Translations under genes and position numbers: made by a program | The notes under the pieces: model-generated | What the model saw: only the letters and a program-made list of their open reading frames with translations | Database searches by the model: none | Told to the model about the DNA's origin: nothing | Assembly (NCBI GenBank): GCA_016191815.1 | Contig: JACPVI010000078.1 | Span: 1 to 64,000, forward strand | Origin: Myxococcales bacterium | GTDB taxonomy: Bacteria > Myxococcota > Myxococcia > Myxococcales > Myxococcaceae | Reading direction: 5' to 3' | DNA: 64,000 nt | Shown here: positions 1 through 9,548 of the stretch, in pieces | Numbering within the stretch: the stretch's first letter is position 1 | Layout of the letters: each line of letters opens with the position of its first letter

Positions 1-381
1 CAACTCCTCGATGTCGCGCTTGGACTTCCCGGCGGCCGCGTCGAGGACGTCGTGGAGGTTGGCGTCCGTCAGGACGGGAGCGAGGAGGCGAAGGCCGGCG
101 AGGTGGATGCGGCCTCCTCGGACGAAGTCGAGGGCGAGCGGATGGCGGCGGCAAAGTCGCGCGGCGGCGATGCGGTTGCACGCCGCGTCTTCGGAGAAGC
201 CCAATTCGCCGACGCAGAAGGCGAAGAGCGAAGGGAAGGCGCGCGAGAGGTACAGCTTCCGCGCGTCGATTTCGGCGAGGAGGACGAGCAGCTCGGCGTC
301 GAGCTCATTCGCGGTGCGGACGCACTCCTTGGTGGTGGCGAGGAGCTCCGCGTCATCGAGGACGGAGGGGTGGAGTGTCAT
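1..381 (-). CDS. HNH endonuclease family protein, N-terminal part (runs off left edge)
   Basis: Reading leftward from an ATG at 381, an open frame continues to the first base and gives 127 residues, so the C-terminal part with any HNH motif is missing. The visible part resembles the DUF222-like N-terminal domain of HNH endonuclease proteins that occur in many copies in myxobacterial genomes. The match rests on an acidic helix near residues 35-45 (LLAEIDARKLYL), the segment SLFAFCVGELGFSEDAA, a following NRIAAARLCRR helix and the end KSKRDIEEL. A GAGG lies 4 bases before the ATG. Nuclease function is inferred from the family. These proteins are often mobile-intron-like or of unknown role. Confidence 0.72.
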   Translation of the reverse strand, partial: MTLHPSVLDDAELLATTKECVRTANELDAELLVLLAEIDARKLYLSRAFPSLFAFCVGELGFSEDAACNRIAAARLCRRHPLALDFVRGGRIHLAGLRLLAPVLTDANLHDVLDAAAGKSKRDIEEL

Positions 382-1077
382 GCAGCCTCAGCTACCACGG
401 GTTTTTTCGGCGTCGTGGCGGGCTGCCAGGCGCGTGGAGTCGGCGTCGGACGAGCGCCGGTCCTCCTCGAGCGAATTCGCGTGCGGGAGCGGAAGGGAGG
501 GCCGATGGCGAGGCTTCTCGCGCGCGCCGGCGCGTTGGAGCGAAGGCCCTCCGCAAACCTGTCAAGCGAAATCATCGCGAAAGCGACGTCGAAGGAGCGA
601 GCCGAGCGAGTCCTGGCGGCGAGTCGGCACAGCAAGGTGGAGTCGAGCGATGCGTTCGCCACCACCTTTCCCGTCCCCTCAAGAGCACGCCGCACGAACG
701 GCGCCTCGCGGCGTCACGGGCTCGTGAAGAGGGTCGACGAGCTTGAGCGCCGGATCAATCGCCTCGAGGGGCGCCCGAAGCGCCGGCGGAATCTGACTGG
801 CCGTTTCGCGGGGACCCCGCCGTCCCCCGCTCACCACGATGCGAAGGTCCTCCCTGACCCTTGCGGGTCCGCCGCCGGCCGCCCGCAGCCGGCTGCGGAG
901 CATCGGACCGGGACCACCCGCTCACGGACGAATGGAAGCGCTGACTGGGTGCCAACGAGCGGGCCGCACCCGGTGACATAGGCACTCGTGATGACAGCCG
1001 TCCCGGAACGGCGGCACCACCGGTGAGCCCCTGTGGATAGGCGCAGGGCGCCTCGCCGGTGGGATAATCCGAGCCCC
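382..1077. other. Intergenic stretch without a convincing gene
   Basis: About 700 bases separate the leftward HNH gene from the next rightward gene. Open frames exist on both strands, including a long one at 52-981 on the plus strand. Their translations are low-complexity Arg/Ala/Ser/Pro strings without domains or sensible starts, as expected from high-GC DNA. A short Leu/Arg-rich stretch at about 721-800 on the plus strand looks helical but has no supporting context. I see no RNA gene and no clear promoter. Confidence 0.5.
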
Positions 1078-1317
1078 ATGGACCGAGAGCGAGGCCCGGA
1101 AGCCATCGCGCGCAGGCTGTGCGCGCGCGTGCGCGAGTTGGTACCGCAAGTCGAGCCCCTTCGCGGCGCAGAGATCGCCCTCCTCTGCCACGAGCTTGAA
1201 GCGGCACTGGAAGTGGCGAGCGAGGCGTTGCGCTCGGCGCGACAGGCGAGCCTGGAGCAGCTCGAATCGTGCAAGCGGAGGCTCGCCAGGGTGGCCGGAT
1301 CGTCCTTGGCAGATTGA
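1078..1317 (+). CDS. small helical protein, unknown function
   Basis: This 79-residue protein is predicted to be almost entirely alpha-helical. Two Leu/Ala-rich amphipathic stretches (about residues 10-35 and 36-70) suggest a coiled coil or helical hairpin. There is no signal peptide or metal motif. The ATG at 1078 is preferred to an in-frame GTG at 1033, which would add an unlike, Arg/Pro-rich tail. Its TGA overlaps the ATG of the next gene (TGATG at 1315-1319), so the two are probably translationally coupled. It may assist the membrane protein downstream, but this is only inferred from position. I do not recognise the family. Confidence 0.6.
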   Translation: MDRERGPEAIARRLCARVRELVPQVEPLRGAEIALLCHELEAALEVASEALRSARQASLEQLESCKRRLARVAGSSLAD

Positions 1318-2555
1318 TGCCCGACTCCATCCTGACCAGCCGCGGCTTCGTCTGGGTGGTGGGCCTGCTGCTCTTGGCGCCGCTGGCGTTCCGTCAGGGC
1401 TCGAGGCCGATCATCCACCTCGGCCTCCCTCAGGTGTGCTCCGGAGACGAGCCCCATTACCTCGTGCTGTTGAGCAGCGTCCTCGAGGATGGAGACCTCG
1501 AGCTGGGCAACAACTACCGCTCCGCGAGGGAAGGCTCGCTCCAGGCGGGGCGCGCCTTCGCCGGCCAACCGCTGGACCATCACACCGTTCCCGGAGCCGC
1601 GGAGTACAGCCAACACCCTCCCGGGCAGGCGTTCCTGCTCGCCCCGCTCCTCTTTCCGCTTCGGGGCAGCCGGTGGGTGGAACCAGCCGCGCTCCTCTGC
1701 TCGGGGCTAGCGGTGGTCCTGGCGATGTTGGCGCTCCGCGCGCTCGCCGCCCGGCTCACCGGCGACGCCGCCGCCCTCAACCTGGGGGTTGCCCTGGCGC
1801 TCCTCGGCAGTCCAGCCTGGCACTACGGAAGGACCCTCTTCTCCGAGCCGTACCTCTTGGCCCTCGCCGCCGGCGCCTACGCCTTGGCGCTCCTCAGGGC
1901 CCGCCCGTTCCTCGCCGGCCTATTGCTCGCCGCGGGGATGCAGATGAAGCCCCCTTTCGCGGTTCTCGTCGTGCCGCTGCTCGTCGCCAGCCTCCGTCGC
2001 CGCGACTGGGCCGGCGCAGGGAGGCTGCTTGCCGCGCCGGTCGCCTCGCTGCTCGTCCTTCTCGCGCTCAACCAGTGGATGTTCGGCTCCCCCTTCACCA
2101 CCGCCCAGCCAGTCGGGTTCGGAGACTTGTTCGGCGGCGCCCGCGGGCTCCTCTTTTCGCAGGGGCACGGCCTGCTGCCCTTCTCGCCCGTGGCGCTGGT
2201 GTCGGTGCTCGGCTGGCGCTCTGCGCTCCGGAGCCACCGGGCTTTGGCGGCGCCGGTTCTCTCCGGCGTGCTCCTGTACTTCCTGGTGATGGCTTCTTGG
2301 CCAATCTGGGACGGCGGTCACTGCTATGGCCCCCGGCTAGTCATGCCGGTTGTTCCGCTCCTGCTCCTGGGCGCAGTGAAAACACTGGAGCGACCGCGCT
2401 CGAGGTGGCTGGCCGGGGCGTGCCTCGCGCTCGGGCTCCTCTCGGTGGCCATCAACCTCGCCGGAGCGCTCTTTAGCTGCGCCTTCTGGGAGGCCCATCC
2501 GTTGGTGGCGGGGTTCCAGCTCCTCGCCGGCGAGCTCCGCTGGCAGCTTCGCTGA
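1317..2555 (+). CDS. polytopic membrane protein, probable GT39/PMT-like glycosyltransferase
   Basis: The product has 412 residues and about ten hydrophobic segments, so it lies in the inner membrane. An acidic motif follows the first membrane segment (CSGDEPHYLVLLSSVL, about residues 40-56). This is the position where GT39/ArnT-type glycosyltransferases carry catalytic acidic residues for using polyprenyl-phosphate sugars. Later loops contain GRTLFSEPYLLAL and WPIWDGGHCYGPRLVMPVVP, which resemble the same group. Donor and acceptor are unknown. Translation starts one base into the preceding stop codon. Family assignment is by motif and topology only. Confidence 0.68.
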   Translation: MPDSILTSRGFVWVVGLLLLAPLAFRQGSRPIIHLGLPQVCSGDEPHYLVLLSSVLEDGDLELGNNYRSAREGSLQAGRAFAGQPLDHHTVPGAAEYSQHPPGQAFLLAPLLFPLRGSRWVEPAALLCSGLAVVLAMLALRALAARLTGDAAALNLGVALALLGSPAWHYGRTLFSEPYLLALAAGAYALALLRARPFLAGLLLAAGMQMKPPFAVLVVPLLVASLRRRDWAGAGRLLAAPVASLLVLLALNQWMFGSPFTTAQPVGFGDLFGGARGLLFSQGHGLLPFSPVALVSVLGWRSALRSHRALAAPVLSGVLLYFLVMASWPIWDGGHCYGPRLVMPVVPLLLLGAVKTLERPRSRWLAGACLALGLLSVAINLAGALFSCAFWEAHPLVAGFQLLAGELRWQLR

Positions 2556-2643
2556 CCGGGGAAGGCCCATGGGCCGATGTCGGTTGGCGTTGGCTCGAGG
2601 CGGCCTTTGACCGATAACTCCCCTTTCGGTACCGCCGACCACC

Positions 2644-5600
2644 GTGAGCCCTGACCTCGCCCGAAGCCTCTCCCTCCTGGCGCTGCTCCTCTCGCCGGCG
2701 GCCCTGCCCAAGCCTGGCGGACCGGCTGCCGAGCGCGCCGAGAAGCGCTCCCGAGAGGCGCTCGCCCAGTACCACTCTCCCAGGGCGGTGGCGGCGCTGG
2801 TGCGCCTGCACGGCCTCAAGGACGAGCTGGAGGACCTGAACCCCCTCGCGCACACCTATGCCGCCCTGCTCTCCCGGCGGGGCACCGACCCCTTTGCCCG
2901 CGCCATCGCCCACAGGCTGTACGCCGACGTCGAACGGGCGCGGGGACACTCCACCAAGGCAAGGGCGCTGCTCGAGCCTCTGGGCTTCATCCAGCGCTAC
3001 TGGGTGGTGGGCGGCTTCGACAACGAGGGAAAGGCCGGCTGCAACACCACTCACGGCCCGGAGGGAGCGGCGATCGATCTCCAGGCCACCTACCCCACCC
3101 GCGGGAGGGAGGCCGGCTGGAGGCGACTCACTGCCGCCACTCCCGACGGCTTCGTGGACCTCTCCACGCTGGTCCGCCCATCCAGCGAGACGGTGGCCTA
3201 CGCCCTCACCTTCCTCGAGGCTCCGGAGGAGGCGCGGGTGCAGCTGTGGGTGGGGGCCTCGGGGGCCTTCCGGCTATGGGTGAACGGCCAGCCCGTCGCC
3301 TCGGAAGATCGCTACAACCTGCCCAATCCTGACCAGGCGCGAGTCCAGGTGCGACTGCGCAAGGGCCCCAACCGGGTGCTCCTCAAGGTGTGCCACGAGC
3401 GCGGCCCGCTCGGCTTCTACCTGCGCAGCGAGCGGGCCGACCCGAAGGGGGCCGCCGCCTCGCCGGTCCTTCTCGCGGTGGTGCCGCCTCACGGGAAGGG
3501 GCCGGGGCCGGAGCCGGTCTCCCTCCCCACCGCCGCCAACGTGCTCGCCCGGGAGGTGAAGAAGCGGCCCTCCGAGGCGGCGCTCTTGGGCGACTTCGCA
3601 GTGGTGCTCCACCACTTCAGGAGCTTCGACGAGCCCGAGCGCACCGACACCCTGTGGGCGGAGAAGGCCGCCGAGCTCGCCCCGGGCGACGCCGAGCTGC
3701 AGCTTCTCGCCGCGATGCTCGAGCGGGACGATCACAACCAGCGGCGCAAGCACCTCGAGGCGGCGGTGAAGGTGGAGCCTTCTCACCCCCTGGCGCGGTT
3801 GGAGCTGGCCGAGCTGGAGCTGTCGCTCGACCATCCGGAGCGCGCGCTCCAAATTCTGGAAGCGCTGGTGAAGGAGCATCCCCGCTATGGGGCGGCGGTG
3901 GTGGCCCACGCCCGGGCGCTGGAAGAGCTGGGGGAGTGGCCAAAGGCGGCGATGCGCCTCGAGGCAGCCGTCCGCGAGCTGCCTCACGTGCCCGACGTCA
4001 CCCGCCAGGCCGCCCGGGTGGCGCGGAGGCTCTCCCGGCTCGAGGAAGTCGTCTTTAGGCTCCGCACCGCCGTCGCGCTCCGGCACGACGACTCGGGAAG
4101 CCGCCGCTCGCTGGCGGACACCCTCTCGGACCTCGGGCGGGTGGAGGAGGCGGCGGCGCAGCTTCGGGCGTTGCTCGAGCTGAACCCACTGGACAACTCA
4201 TCGCGGCTGAGGCTCGCCGAGCTGTACTCGGCCAACGGGAGGGCCGAGGAGTCGGCGATGCTGTTCGCCGAGTCCAAGGAGCTGTCCCCGGACGAGCCAG
4301 AGGTGCACGAGCGGGAGGGGCGCGCGCTGTTGTACCTGGGAAAGCGGGAGGAGGCGATCGGGGCATTCGGCCGGGCGCTGGCCCTGAGGCCGCAGAACCC
4401 AGCGCTTCGGGAGACGCTCCGCTCGCTCAGGGGCGAGGACGCGCCGGTGGGCACCCAGTACCTGCTGGATGTCCGGCCGCTTGTGTCCCGGGCGGACTCC
4501 TTCGCCGGCGAGGACGCGGTCACCCTGGCGGACTACACCTTCGTGCGGGTGCAGCCGTCGGGGCAGTCCTCCCGGCTGCACCAGGTGGCGGTGAAGGTCT
4601 ACACCGACCGCGGAGTGGAGGCGCTGAGGAGCTTCCCCATCACCTACTCGCCTGACCGCCAGGAGGTGCGAGTGTTGAAGGCGCGCCTCATCAAGCCGGA
4701 CGGCTCGGTGGTGGAGAGCTACGGCGAGGCGGACCGGCACATCAACGAGCCGTGGACGGGGATGTACTACGACGCCCGGGCGAAGGTGCTCTCCTTCCCG
4801 GCGCTGGCCCCAATGGACGTGCTGGAGCTTCAGTACCGGCTCGACGACACCGCGCTGGAGAACCTGCTCTCCGACTACTGGGGCGACGTGGACTACGTGC
4901 AGTCGGTGAGCCCCAAGCTGCGCTACCGCTACTTCGTGGAGATGCCGGCGGCGAGGAAGCTGTACTGGAACCGCTCCAAGCTTCCGCCGGGGGTGGAGGT
5001 GAAGGTGGACCCCGAGCGGGACGGCAGCGTCCTCTACCGGTTCTCGGTGGACGACGTGCCCAAGGTGGTGCCCGAGCCTTCGATGCCCGGCTGGGCGGAG
5101 GTGGTGACCACCTTGCACGTGTCCACCTACCGCACCTGGGAGGAGGTGGGGCGCTACTACTGGGGGCTGGTGCGCGACCAGCTCACTCCCAACGAGGAGC
5201 TGAAGCGCACGGTGGAGAAGGTGCTCAAGGACGTGGACCGCAAGGACGAGCTGGCGGTGGTGCGGGCGGTCTACGACTTCGTGGTGATGAACACCCGGTA
5301 CGTGGCGCTGGAGTTCGGCATCCACGGCTACAAGCCCTACCGGGTGGACCGGGTGCTGGCGCGGAGGTTTGGCGACTGCAAGGACAAGGCGTCGCTGATG
5401 CACGCGATGCTGAAGGCGGTGGGCATTGACTCGCGGCTGGTGCTGTTGAGGATGCGGCACCTGGGTTCCATCGGCGAGGAGCCCGCCTCGCTCGCCGCCT
5501 TCAACCACGCCATCCTCTACCTCCCGAGGCACAAGCTGTACCTCGACGGGACGGCCGAGTTTCACGGCTCGCGCGAGCTGCCGTCCGCGGACCGGGTGGC

Positions 5601-6306
5601 CAACGTGCTGGTGGTTGAGCCGGAGGGGCCAAGTCCGTTCGACACCACCCCGGAGGCGCGGGCGGAAGAAAACGCCACCACGCTCTCGATGGAGGTGGCG
5701 CTGAGGCCGGACGGAAGCGGCTCCGCGGTGGGAAAGAGCACCGTCACTGGCGTGGGGGCCCCCGACTACCGCCGCGCCTACCAGGCGGTCGCCACCCGCA
5801 AGGCCACCTTCGAGCAGGGCTGGGCCCAGACTTTCCCCGGCCTCACCGTGAAGGAGATGAGCATCAGCGACCCGACGAAGCTGGAGGAAGGGGTCGGCCT
5901 CTCATTCGCCTTGGAGGTGCCGCGCTATGCCGAGGCGCCGCCTGGGGCGCTGCGCTTCCACCCGTTCGGAAGCGGGCGTTCCTACACGCAGACGTACGCT
6001 CCCTTGTCGGAGCGCAAGTTCGATCTGGTGCTCTCCGGGCCGTGGACCAACTCCTTCCGTTTCAGCTACCGCCTTCCGCCGGGCTATGCGGTGGCGGAGC
6101 TGCCGCCGGACGCGAAGGAGGAGTCCTCCTTCGGCCGGGTGGTGATGTCTGCGCGAAAGGAGGGTGACGTGGTGGTGTGCGAAGGCGAGGTGACTTTCTC
6201 GGTGGCGAGGGTGAAGGCGGAAGACTACCCGGCCTTCCGCGCCTGGCTGGGGCGGGTGGATCAGCTCTTCGCGCGAAAACTGAACGCCGGCGAGGTGGGG
6301 AACTGA
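2644..6306 (+). CDS. TPR / DUF3857 / transglutaminase-like exported protein
   Basis: The 1220-residue protein starts at GTG 2644 with a hydrophobic signal-like N-terminus. Domains in order are a beta-rich region (about 100-270), TPR-type helical repeats (about 310-590), a DUF3857 domain (about 600-800) and a transglutaminase-like core (about 870-985). The papain-like triad is intact: Cys912 in RFGDCKDKAS, His955 in FNHAILYL and Asp968 in LYLDGT. A beta-sandwich tail follows. Family members are thought to act in the cell envelope, but their substrates are unknown. A paralogue without the Cys and His lies at 32609-36388. The gene ends nine bases from the convergent flavoprotein gene. Confidence 0.87.
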   Translation: MSPDLARSLSLLALLLSPAALPKPGGPAAERAEKRSREALAQYHSPRAVAALVRLHGLKDELEDLNPLAHTYAALLSRRGTDPFARAIAHRLYADVERARGHSTKARALLEPLGFIQRYWVVGGFDNEGKAGCNTTHGPEGAAIDLQATYPTRGREAGWRRLTAATPDGFVDLSTLVRPSSETVAYALTFLEAPEEARVQLWVGASGAFRLWVNGQPVASEDRYNLPNPDQARVQVRLRKGPNRVLLKVCHERGPLGFYLRSERADPKGAAASPVLLAVVPPHGKGPGPEPVSLPTAANVLAREVKKRPSEAALLGDFAVVLHHFRSFDEPERTDTLWAEKAAELAPGDAELQLLAAMLERDDHNQRRKHLEAAVKVEPSHPLARLELAELELSLDHPERALQILEALVKEHPRYGAAVVAHARALEELGEWPKAAMRLEAAVRELPHVPDVTRQAARVARRLSRLEEVVFRLRTAVALRHDDSGSRRSLADTLSDLGRVEEAAAQLRALLELNPLDNSSRLRLAELYSANGRAEESAMLFAESKELSPDEPEVHEREGRALLYLGKREEAIGAFGRALALRPQNPALRETLRSLRGEDAPVGTQYLLDVRPLVSRADSFAGEDAVTLADYTFVRVQPSGQSSRLHQVAVKVYTDRGVEALRSFPITYSPDRQEVRVLKARLIKPDGSVVESYGEADRHINEPWTGMYYDARAKVLSFPALAPMDVLELQYRLDDTALENLLSDYWGDVDYVQSVSPKLRYRYFVEMPAARKLYWNRSKLPPGVEVKVDPERDGSVLYRFSVDDVPKVVPEPSMPGWAEVVTTLHVSTYRTWEEVGRYYWGLVRDQLTPNEELKRTVEKVLKDVDRKDELAVVRAVYDFVVMNTRYVALEFGIHGYKPYRVDRVLARRFGDCKDKASLMHAMLKAVGIDSRLVLLRMRHLGSIGEEPASLAAFNHAILYLPRHKLYLDGTAEFHGSRELPSADRVANVLVVEPEGPSPFDTTPEARAEENATTLSMEVALRPDGSGSAVGKSTVTGVGAPDYRRAYQAVATRKATFEQGWAQTFPGLTVKEMSISDPTKLEEGVGLSFALEVPRYAEAPPGALRFHPFGSGRSYTQTYAPLSERKFDLVLSGPWTNSFRFSYRLPPGYAVAELPPDAKEESSFGRVVMSARKEGDVVVCEGEVTFSVARVKAEDYPAFRAWLGRVDQLFARKLNAGEVGN

Positions 6307-6315
6307 GGCGGGCGG

Positions 6316-7464
6316 TCAAAGCCATCGCCCCAGCCACTCCTTCTCGTAGAAGACCTTGGCGAGGTGCCAGCGCCTCGCGGGGCGGTGCAGCCTCACTTCC
6401 GGTAGGGGCTCCGCATAGAAGCTCCCGTGACCAAGGCCTGCCTTGCCGCTCCCGGCCTCGATGAAACACTGGCCCCTGCCGTCGAATGCGGCCTGCCTGC
6501 CTTTGCCGGAGATGGCGCGCCTGATGTTCCGTGCCACCACCTCCGCCTCCCGATGGGCGAAGACGCCCGCCCTCGGGAGCGGCTTGCCGAGTTTCAGTGG
6601 AATGCTGACCACGTCACCCAGCGCCCAGACGTCCGGAAAGCGGGTCTGCAGGGTGTGGCGATCGACGGAGATCCACCCCGACTCGTCGGTCAGCCCTGCC
6701 TCCCGCACCACTTCGGGCGCTCGGTGTGGCGGAACGTAGGCCAAGAGGTCGAAGGCGGCTTCGAGTCCGCCAGCGAAGCGAAGGCGCCGGCCCGCTTCGA
6801 CGGTCTGAATCTGCTGGCCCGGGTGGTAGCGGATCCCCTTCTCCCCAAGCATCCGGACGACCGACTCGGACACCTCTGGGCCCGCGACGCCCATGGGAGC
6901 CGGCTCGGCGGAGTATAGCTCGATTTCGGTCTGCCCGCGGACCCCGCGCCGCCGGCACTCGTGCTCGATGAGCATGGCCGCCTCGTAGGGAGCAGCGGGG
7001 CACTTGTAGCCAGGCGCTGCGGTGAGCAGGACGAGCCGGCCGCCCGCGAAATGGGAGAGCGCCTCTCGAAGGGACAATGCCCCTTCGAGGGAGTACAGGT
7101 CGTGTCCCGCTTGCGATAGGCCGGGAACCAGCTCGGGCGCCAGCTCCGCTCCTAGGGCGATGACGAGATAGTCGGCCTCGAGAGATCGCCCGTCTACGAT
7201 GACTCCGCGCGAGAAGGGCTCGATGCTCTCCACCTCCCCTCGCACCACCTCGATTCCCCGCCGCTCCAGCCGCGCGAGGGGCCGAGAGATCTTCTGCGCG
7301 GTCCTGCTTCCCGTCATCACCCACAGAAACGATGGGGCGAAGGCGAACGACGCCTGACGGTCCACCAGCGTCACCTCGTGCTCGCCAGCGAGCCAGCTCC
7401 GAAGTTTGTTGGCCGCGACCAGCCCGCCGACGCCTCCTCCCAGAATGAGCACTGTCTTGCCCAT
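6316..7464 (-). CDS. SQR-like FAD/NAD(P)-dependent oxidoreductase
   Basis: This 382-residue flavoprotein has an N-terminal dinucleotide fold (LILGGGVGG, residues 6-14) and the usual second FAD motif near the C-terminus (PDVWALGDVVSIP). Two cysteines sit where sulfide:quinone reductases carry their redox pair: Cys155 in GYKCPAAPYE and Cys333 in GRGQCFIEAG. A sulfide:quinone reductase or related quinone-linked activity at the membrane is therefore likely. The third SQR cysteine was not identified, so a type II NADH dehydrogenase-like or persulfide role is possible. The ATG at 7464 matches the family N-terminus. A longer upstream frame is Arg/Pro-rich and was rejected. Confidence 0.82.
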   Translation of the reverse strand: MGKTVLILGGGVGGLVAANKLRSWLAGEHEVTLVDRQASFAFAPSFLWVMTGSRTAQKISRPLARLERRGIEVVRGEVESIEPFSRGVIVDGRSLEADYLVIALGAELAPELVPGLSQAGHDLYSLEGALSLREALSHFAGGRLVLLTAAPGYKCPAAPYEAAMLIEHECRRRGVRGQTEIELYSAEPAPMGVAGPEVSESVVRMLGEKGIRYHPGQQIQTVEAGRRLRFAGGLEAAFDLLAYVPPHRAPEVVREAGLTDESGWISVDRHTLQTRFPDVWALGDVVSIPLKLGKPLPRAGVFAHREAEVVARNIRRAISGKGRQAAFDGRGQCFIEAGSGKAGLGHGSFYAEPLPEVRLHRPARRWHLAKVFYEKEWLGRWL

Positions 7465-7826
7465 GACGCCTCCTTGTTCGACCGCCGTCCTCCGACGCCG
7501 GCCTGCGATGAGGATGGTGACGGCCCCGCCACATGGCGACGCCTGGTGGGGAGGCCCGCCGCGCGCCACTCGGGGAAGCCCTCGGACATCCGCCGCGCTG
7601 TCCGGCCACCGGCGCGAAGGAGCTGGCTGACAACCTGTCAGGCGGTGAAGCGCTGGGCGGCGCTTCCGTTCCGCCGCGGGTGAGTCCCTCCGGCCGCCCG
7701 GCGCGGGGTTCGAGGGTGACGGCCGAGTGTTGACGAGGGGTTCCTCCGCACCAGCGGAGCTGCCGCGGCAAAGACGGGCCAGCACTCAACTTGCAGGACA
7801 TGGCCGGGCCGCCGGGAGGCTCACCG
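7465..7826. other. divergent intergenic/promoter region
   Basis: This region separates the leftward flavoprotein from the rightward membrane protein, so it must hold both promoters. I see an interrupted palindrome at 7628-7640 and a six-base-pair hairpin at 7744-7759 (CTCCGC, ACCA loop, GCGGAG) in the likely 5' leader of the rightward gene. A TTGACG at 7730-7735 has no clear -10 partner. Frames through the region are low-complexity and not gene-like. Confidence 0.4.
7628..7640. promoter_or_regulatory. possible operator palindrome
   Basis: The sequence TGACAACCTGTCA is a perfect five-base inverted repeat with a three-base centre, placed midway in the divergent intergenic region. Regulator and function are unknown. 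A repeat this short could arise by chance. Confidence 0.25.
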
Positions 7827-9548
7827 ATGTCCACCGTCTCTGCCGTCGAAGCCAGCTCGTCTGCCGTCGCCCAGGCGCTCTCGCGCCCCAGGTCACCCCG
7901 CCGCACGCTGTGGGCCGCCCTGGGACTTGGCCTCGCGGTGGAGATTCTCTTCGACGGCCATCGCCTGGGCGTGTCCTTTCCGCTCTTCGTAGCCGCGGGT
8001 CTGGGCGCCCTGTTGTGGGTGGGCGGCCGAGAGTCGCTCCAGCGCGCTCGGCCCAACCTGTGGCTCGCCGGGCCGCTGCTCTTCTTCGCGGCGATGGTGT
8101 GCATCCGCGAGGATCCCTTCTTGACCTCCCTGAACGTGCTCGCCTGTGCCTTCCTCGCCCTGTTGCTCTCCCACTTCTGGGCGGCGGACCGCGTCGGGAA
8201 CCTGGGGCTGCTCCAGTATCCTTCCCTCGCGCTCCGGACCGCCTTGCGGGCGCTGCTGTGGCCACCTCTGGTCATCGCCTCCGGAATCGACCTGGCGGCG
8301 GCGCGCGCCAAGGCCGGACCAAAGCTGGTGCCGGTGCTGCGCGGGCTTGCGATCGCCTTCCCGGTGCTCCTCGTCTTTGGCTGGCTCCTCGCCGCGGCGG
8401 ACCCGGTCTTCGCGTCACTGTTGGGGCGATTGCTCTCCTGGGAGGGCTCCAACTCGGGGACGGTGAGCGCGGCGCTGGTGACACTCGGCGCGTCGTTCGC
8501 CATCGCCGGGCTCATCGCCCACGCCCTGCGGAGGTCGCCGGGCTCCGAGCTTTCGCCTCCGGGCCCTGCTCGAGCGCGTCTCGGCTTCATCGAAGGGATG
8601 ATGCTCTTGGTGTCGGTGGACGCGCTCTTCCTGGCCTTCGCGCTGGTGCAGGCGGCCTACCTCTTCGGTCGGGCCGGCGCCGCGGTGGGCAGCGGCACCA
8701 CCTTCTCGGAGGTCGCTCGCCGAGGCTTCTTCGAGCTGGTCGCCGTCACCGCGATGGCGCTGCTGCTGCTCATGGCCTTGCACCGCTGGGTTCGGCTCGA
8801 GGGCGCCGTCCAGGCGCGGGCCTTCAAGCTGGCCTGCGCCGCGCTGGTCGGGCTGGCGGTGGTGATCGTCTCCTCCGCCCACTGGCGCCTGGGCCTGTAC
8901 GAAGAGGCCTACGGCCACACGGAGCTCCGCCTATACAGCCACGCCTTCATCTTCGCGCTGGCCGCGGTGCTCCTCTGGCGGGTGCTGACCATCTTCTGGC
9001 GCCCCGAACGGTTTGCCCTGGGAGCTTTCCTGTGCGGACTTGCCTACCTGGCGGCGCTGGACCTGCTGAACCCGCACGAGCTCATCGCCCGCAAGAACCT
9101 CGACCGCTACCGCGCCACCGGGGTGCTCGACACCTGGTACCTCTCCGGGCTGTCGGCCGACGCGGTCCCGGCGCTGGCAGAGTCGCTGGACGAGTTGGGC
9201 GACGGCCAGGCCGCGGTGATCCGCTCCCGTCTCCTGGCGAGGTGGGCGGCGCCGTCCGACGAACCCATCTGGGCATTCCACCTCGCCAGAGAGCGAGCGA
9301 GAGAATCGGTCGAGCCCCGAGGGTTCGAGCGCGGCGCCTCCAGGTCCGCCAGACCGCGCCACGTCCATCGTCGACGGTGCGCCCCATCACCCCCGACGAG
9401 GCTCGACGGGTGCCACTCGACGCTCGACCCTAGACGCTCGACTAGTACACTTGATCCGAATACACATTGCTCAACGACCTCATCGCGTCGAGCAGCTGCA
9501 CGTAGCTCTGGAGCGCGGCGGCGGCGTAGGGGTCTCCGGGGGGCGTAG
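7827..9548 (+). CDS. DUF4173/DUF4153-like polytopic membrane protein
   Basis: The ATG at 7827 gives 573 residues with about eleven hydrophobic helices. The motif order is that of DUF4173 proteins: GWLLAAADPVF near 190-200, a helix with LYEEAYGHTELRLYSH near 365-380, and NPHELIARKNLDRY near 420. The role of the family is unknown, although some members sit next to sensor or regulatory genes. The last 80 or so residues are Arg/Ser-rich, unlike the domain, and run 107 bases into the 3' end of the convergent metalloprotease gene. This suggests loss of an earlier stop codon. Confidence 0.72.
   Translation: MSTVSAVEASSSAVAQALSRPRSPRRTLWAALGLGLAVEILFDGHRLGVSFPLFVAAGLGALLWVGGRESLQRARPNLWLAGPLLFFAAMVCIREDPFLTSLNVLACAFLALLLSHFWAADRVGNLGLLQYPSLALRTALRALLWPPLVIASGIDLAAARAKAGPKLVPVLRGLAIAFPVLLVFGWLLAAADPVFASLLGRLLSWEGSNSGTVSAALVTLGASFAIAGLIAHALRRSPGSELSPPGPARARLGFIEGMMLLVSVDALFLAFALVQAAYLFGRAGAAVGSGTTFSEVARRGFFELVAVTAMALLLLMALHRWVRLEGAVQARAFKLACAALVGLAVVIVSSAHWRLGLYEEAYGHTELRLYSHAFIFALAAVLLWRVLTIFWRPERFALGAFLCGLAYLAALDLLNPHELIARKNLDRYRATGVLDTWYLSGLSADAVPALAESLDELGDGQAAVIRSRLLARWAAPSDEPIWAFHLARERARESVEPRGFERGASRSARPRHVHRRRCAPSPPTRLDGCHSTLDPRRSTSTLDPNTHCSTTSSRRAAARSSGARRRRRGLRGA
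9400..9446. repeat. short degenerate CTCGAC repeat
   Basis: Near the convergent gene ends the words GCTCGAC or ACTCGAC recur about four times with short spacers, alongside CCCTAGACGCTCGACTAG. It looks like a small degenerate repeat rather than coding sequence, and it encodes the odd tail of the membrane protein to its left. Confidence 0.35.

Noticed and set aside
52-981. Long plus-strand reading frame antisense to the HNH gene
   Set aside because: Low-complexity Arg/Ala/Glu translation without domains. The opposite strand holds a recognisable HNH family N-terminus.
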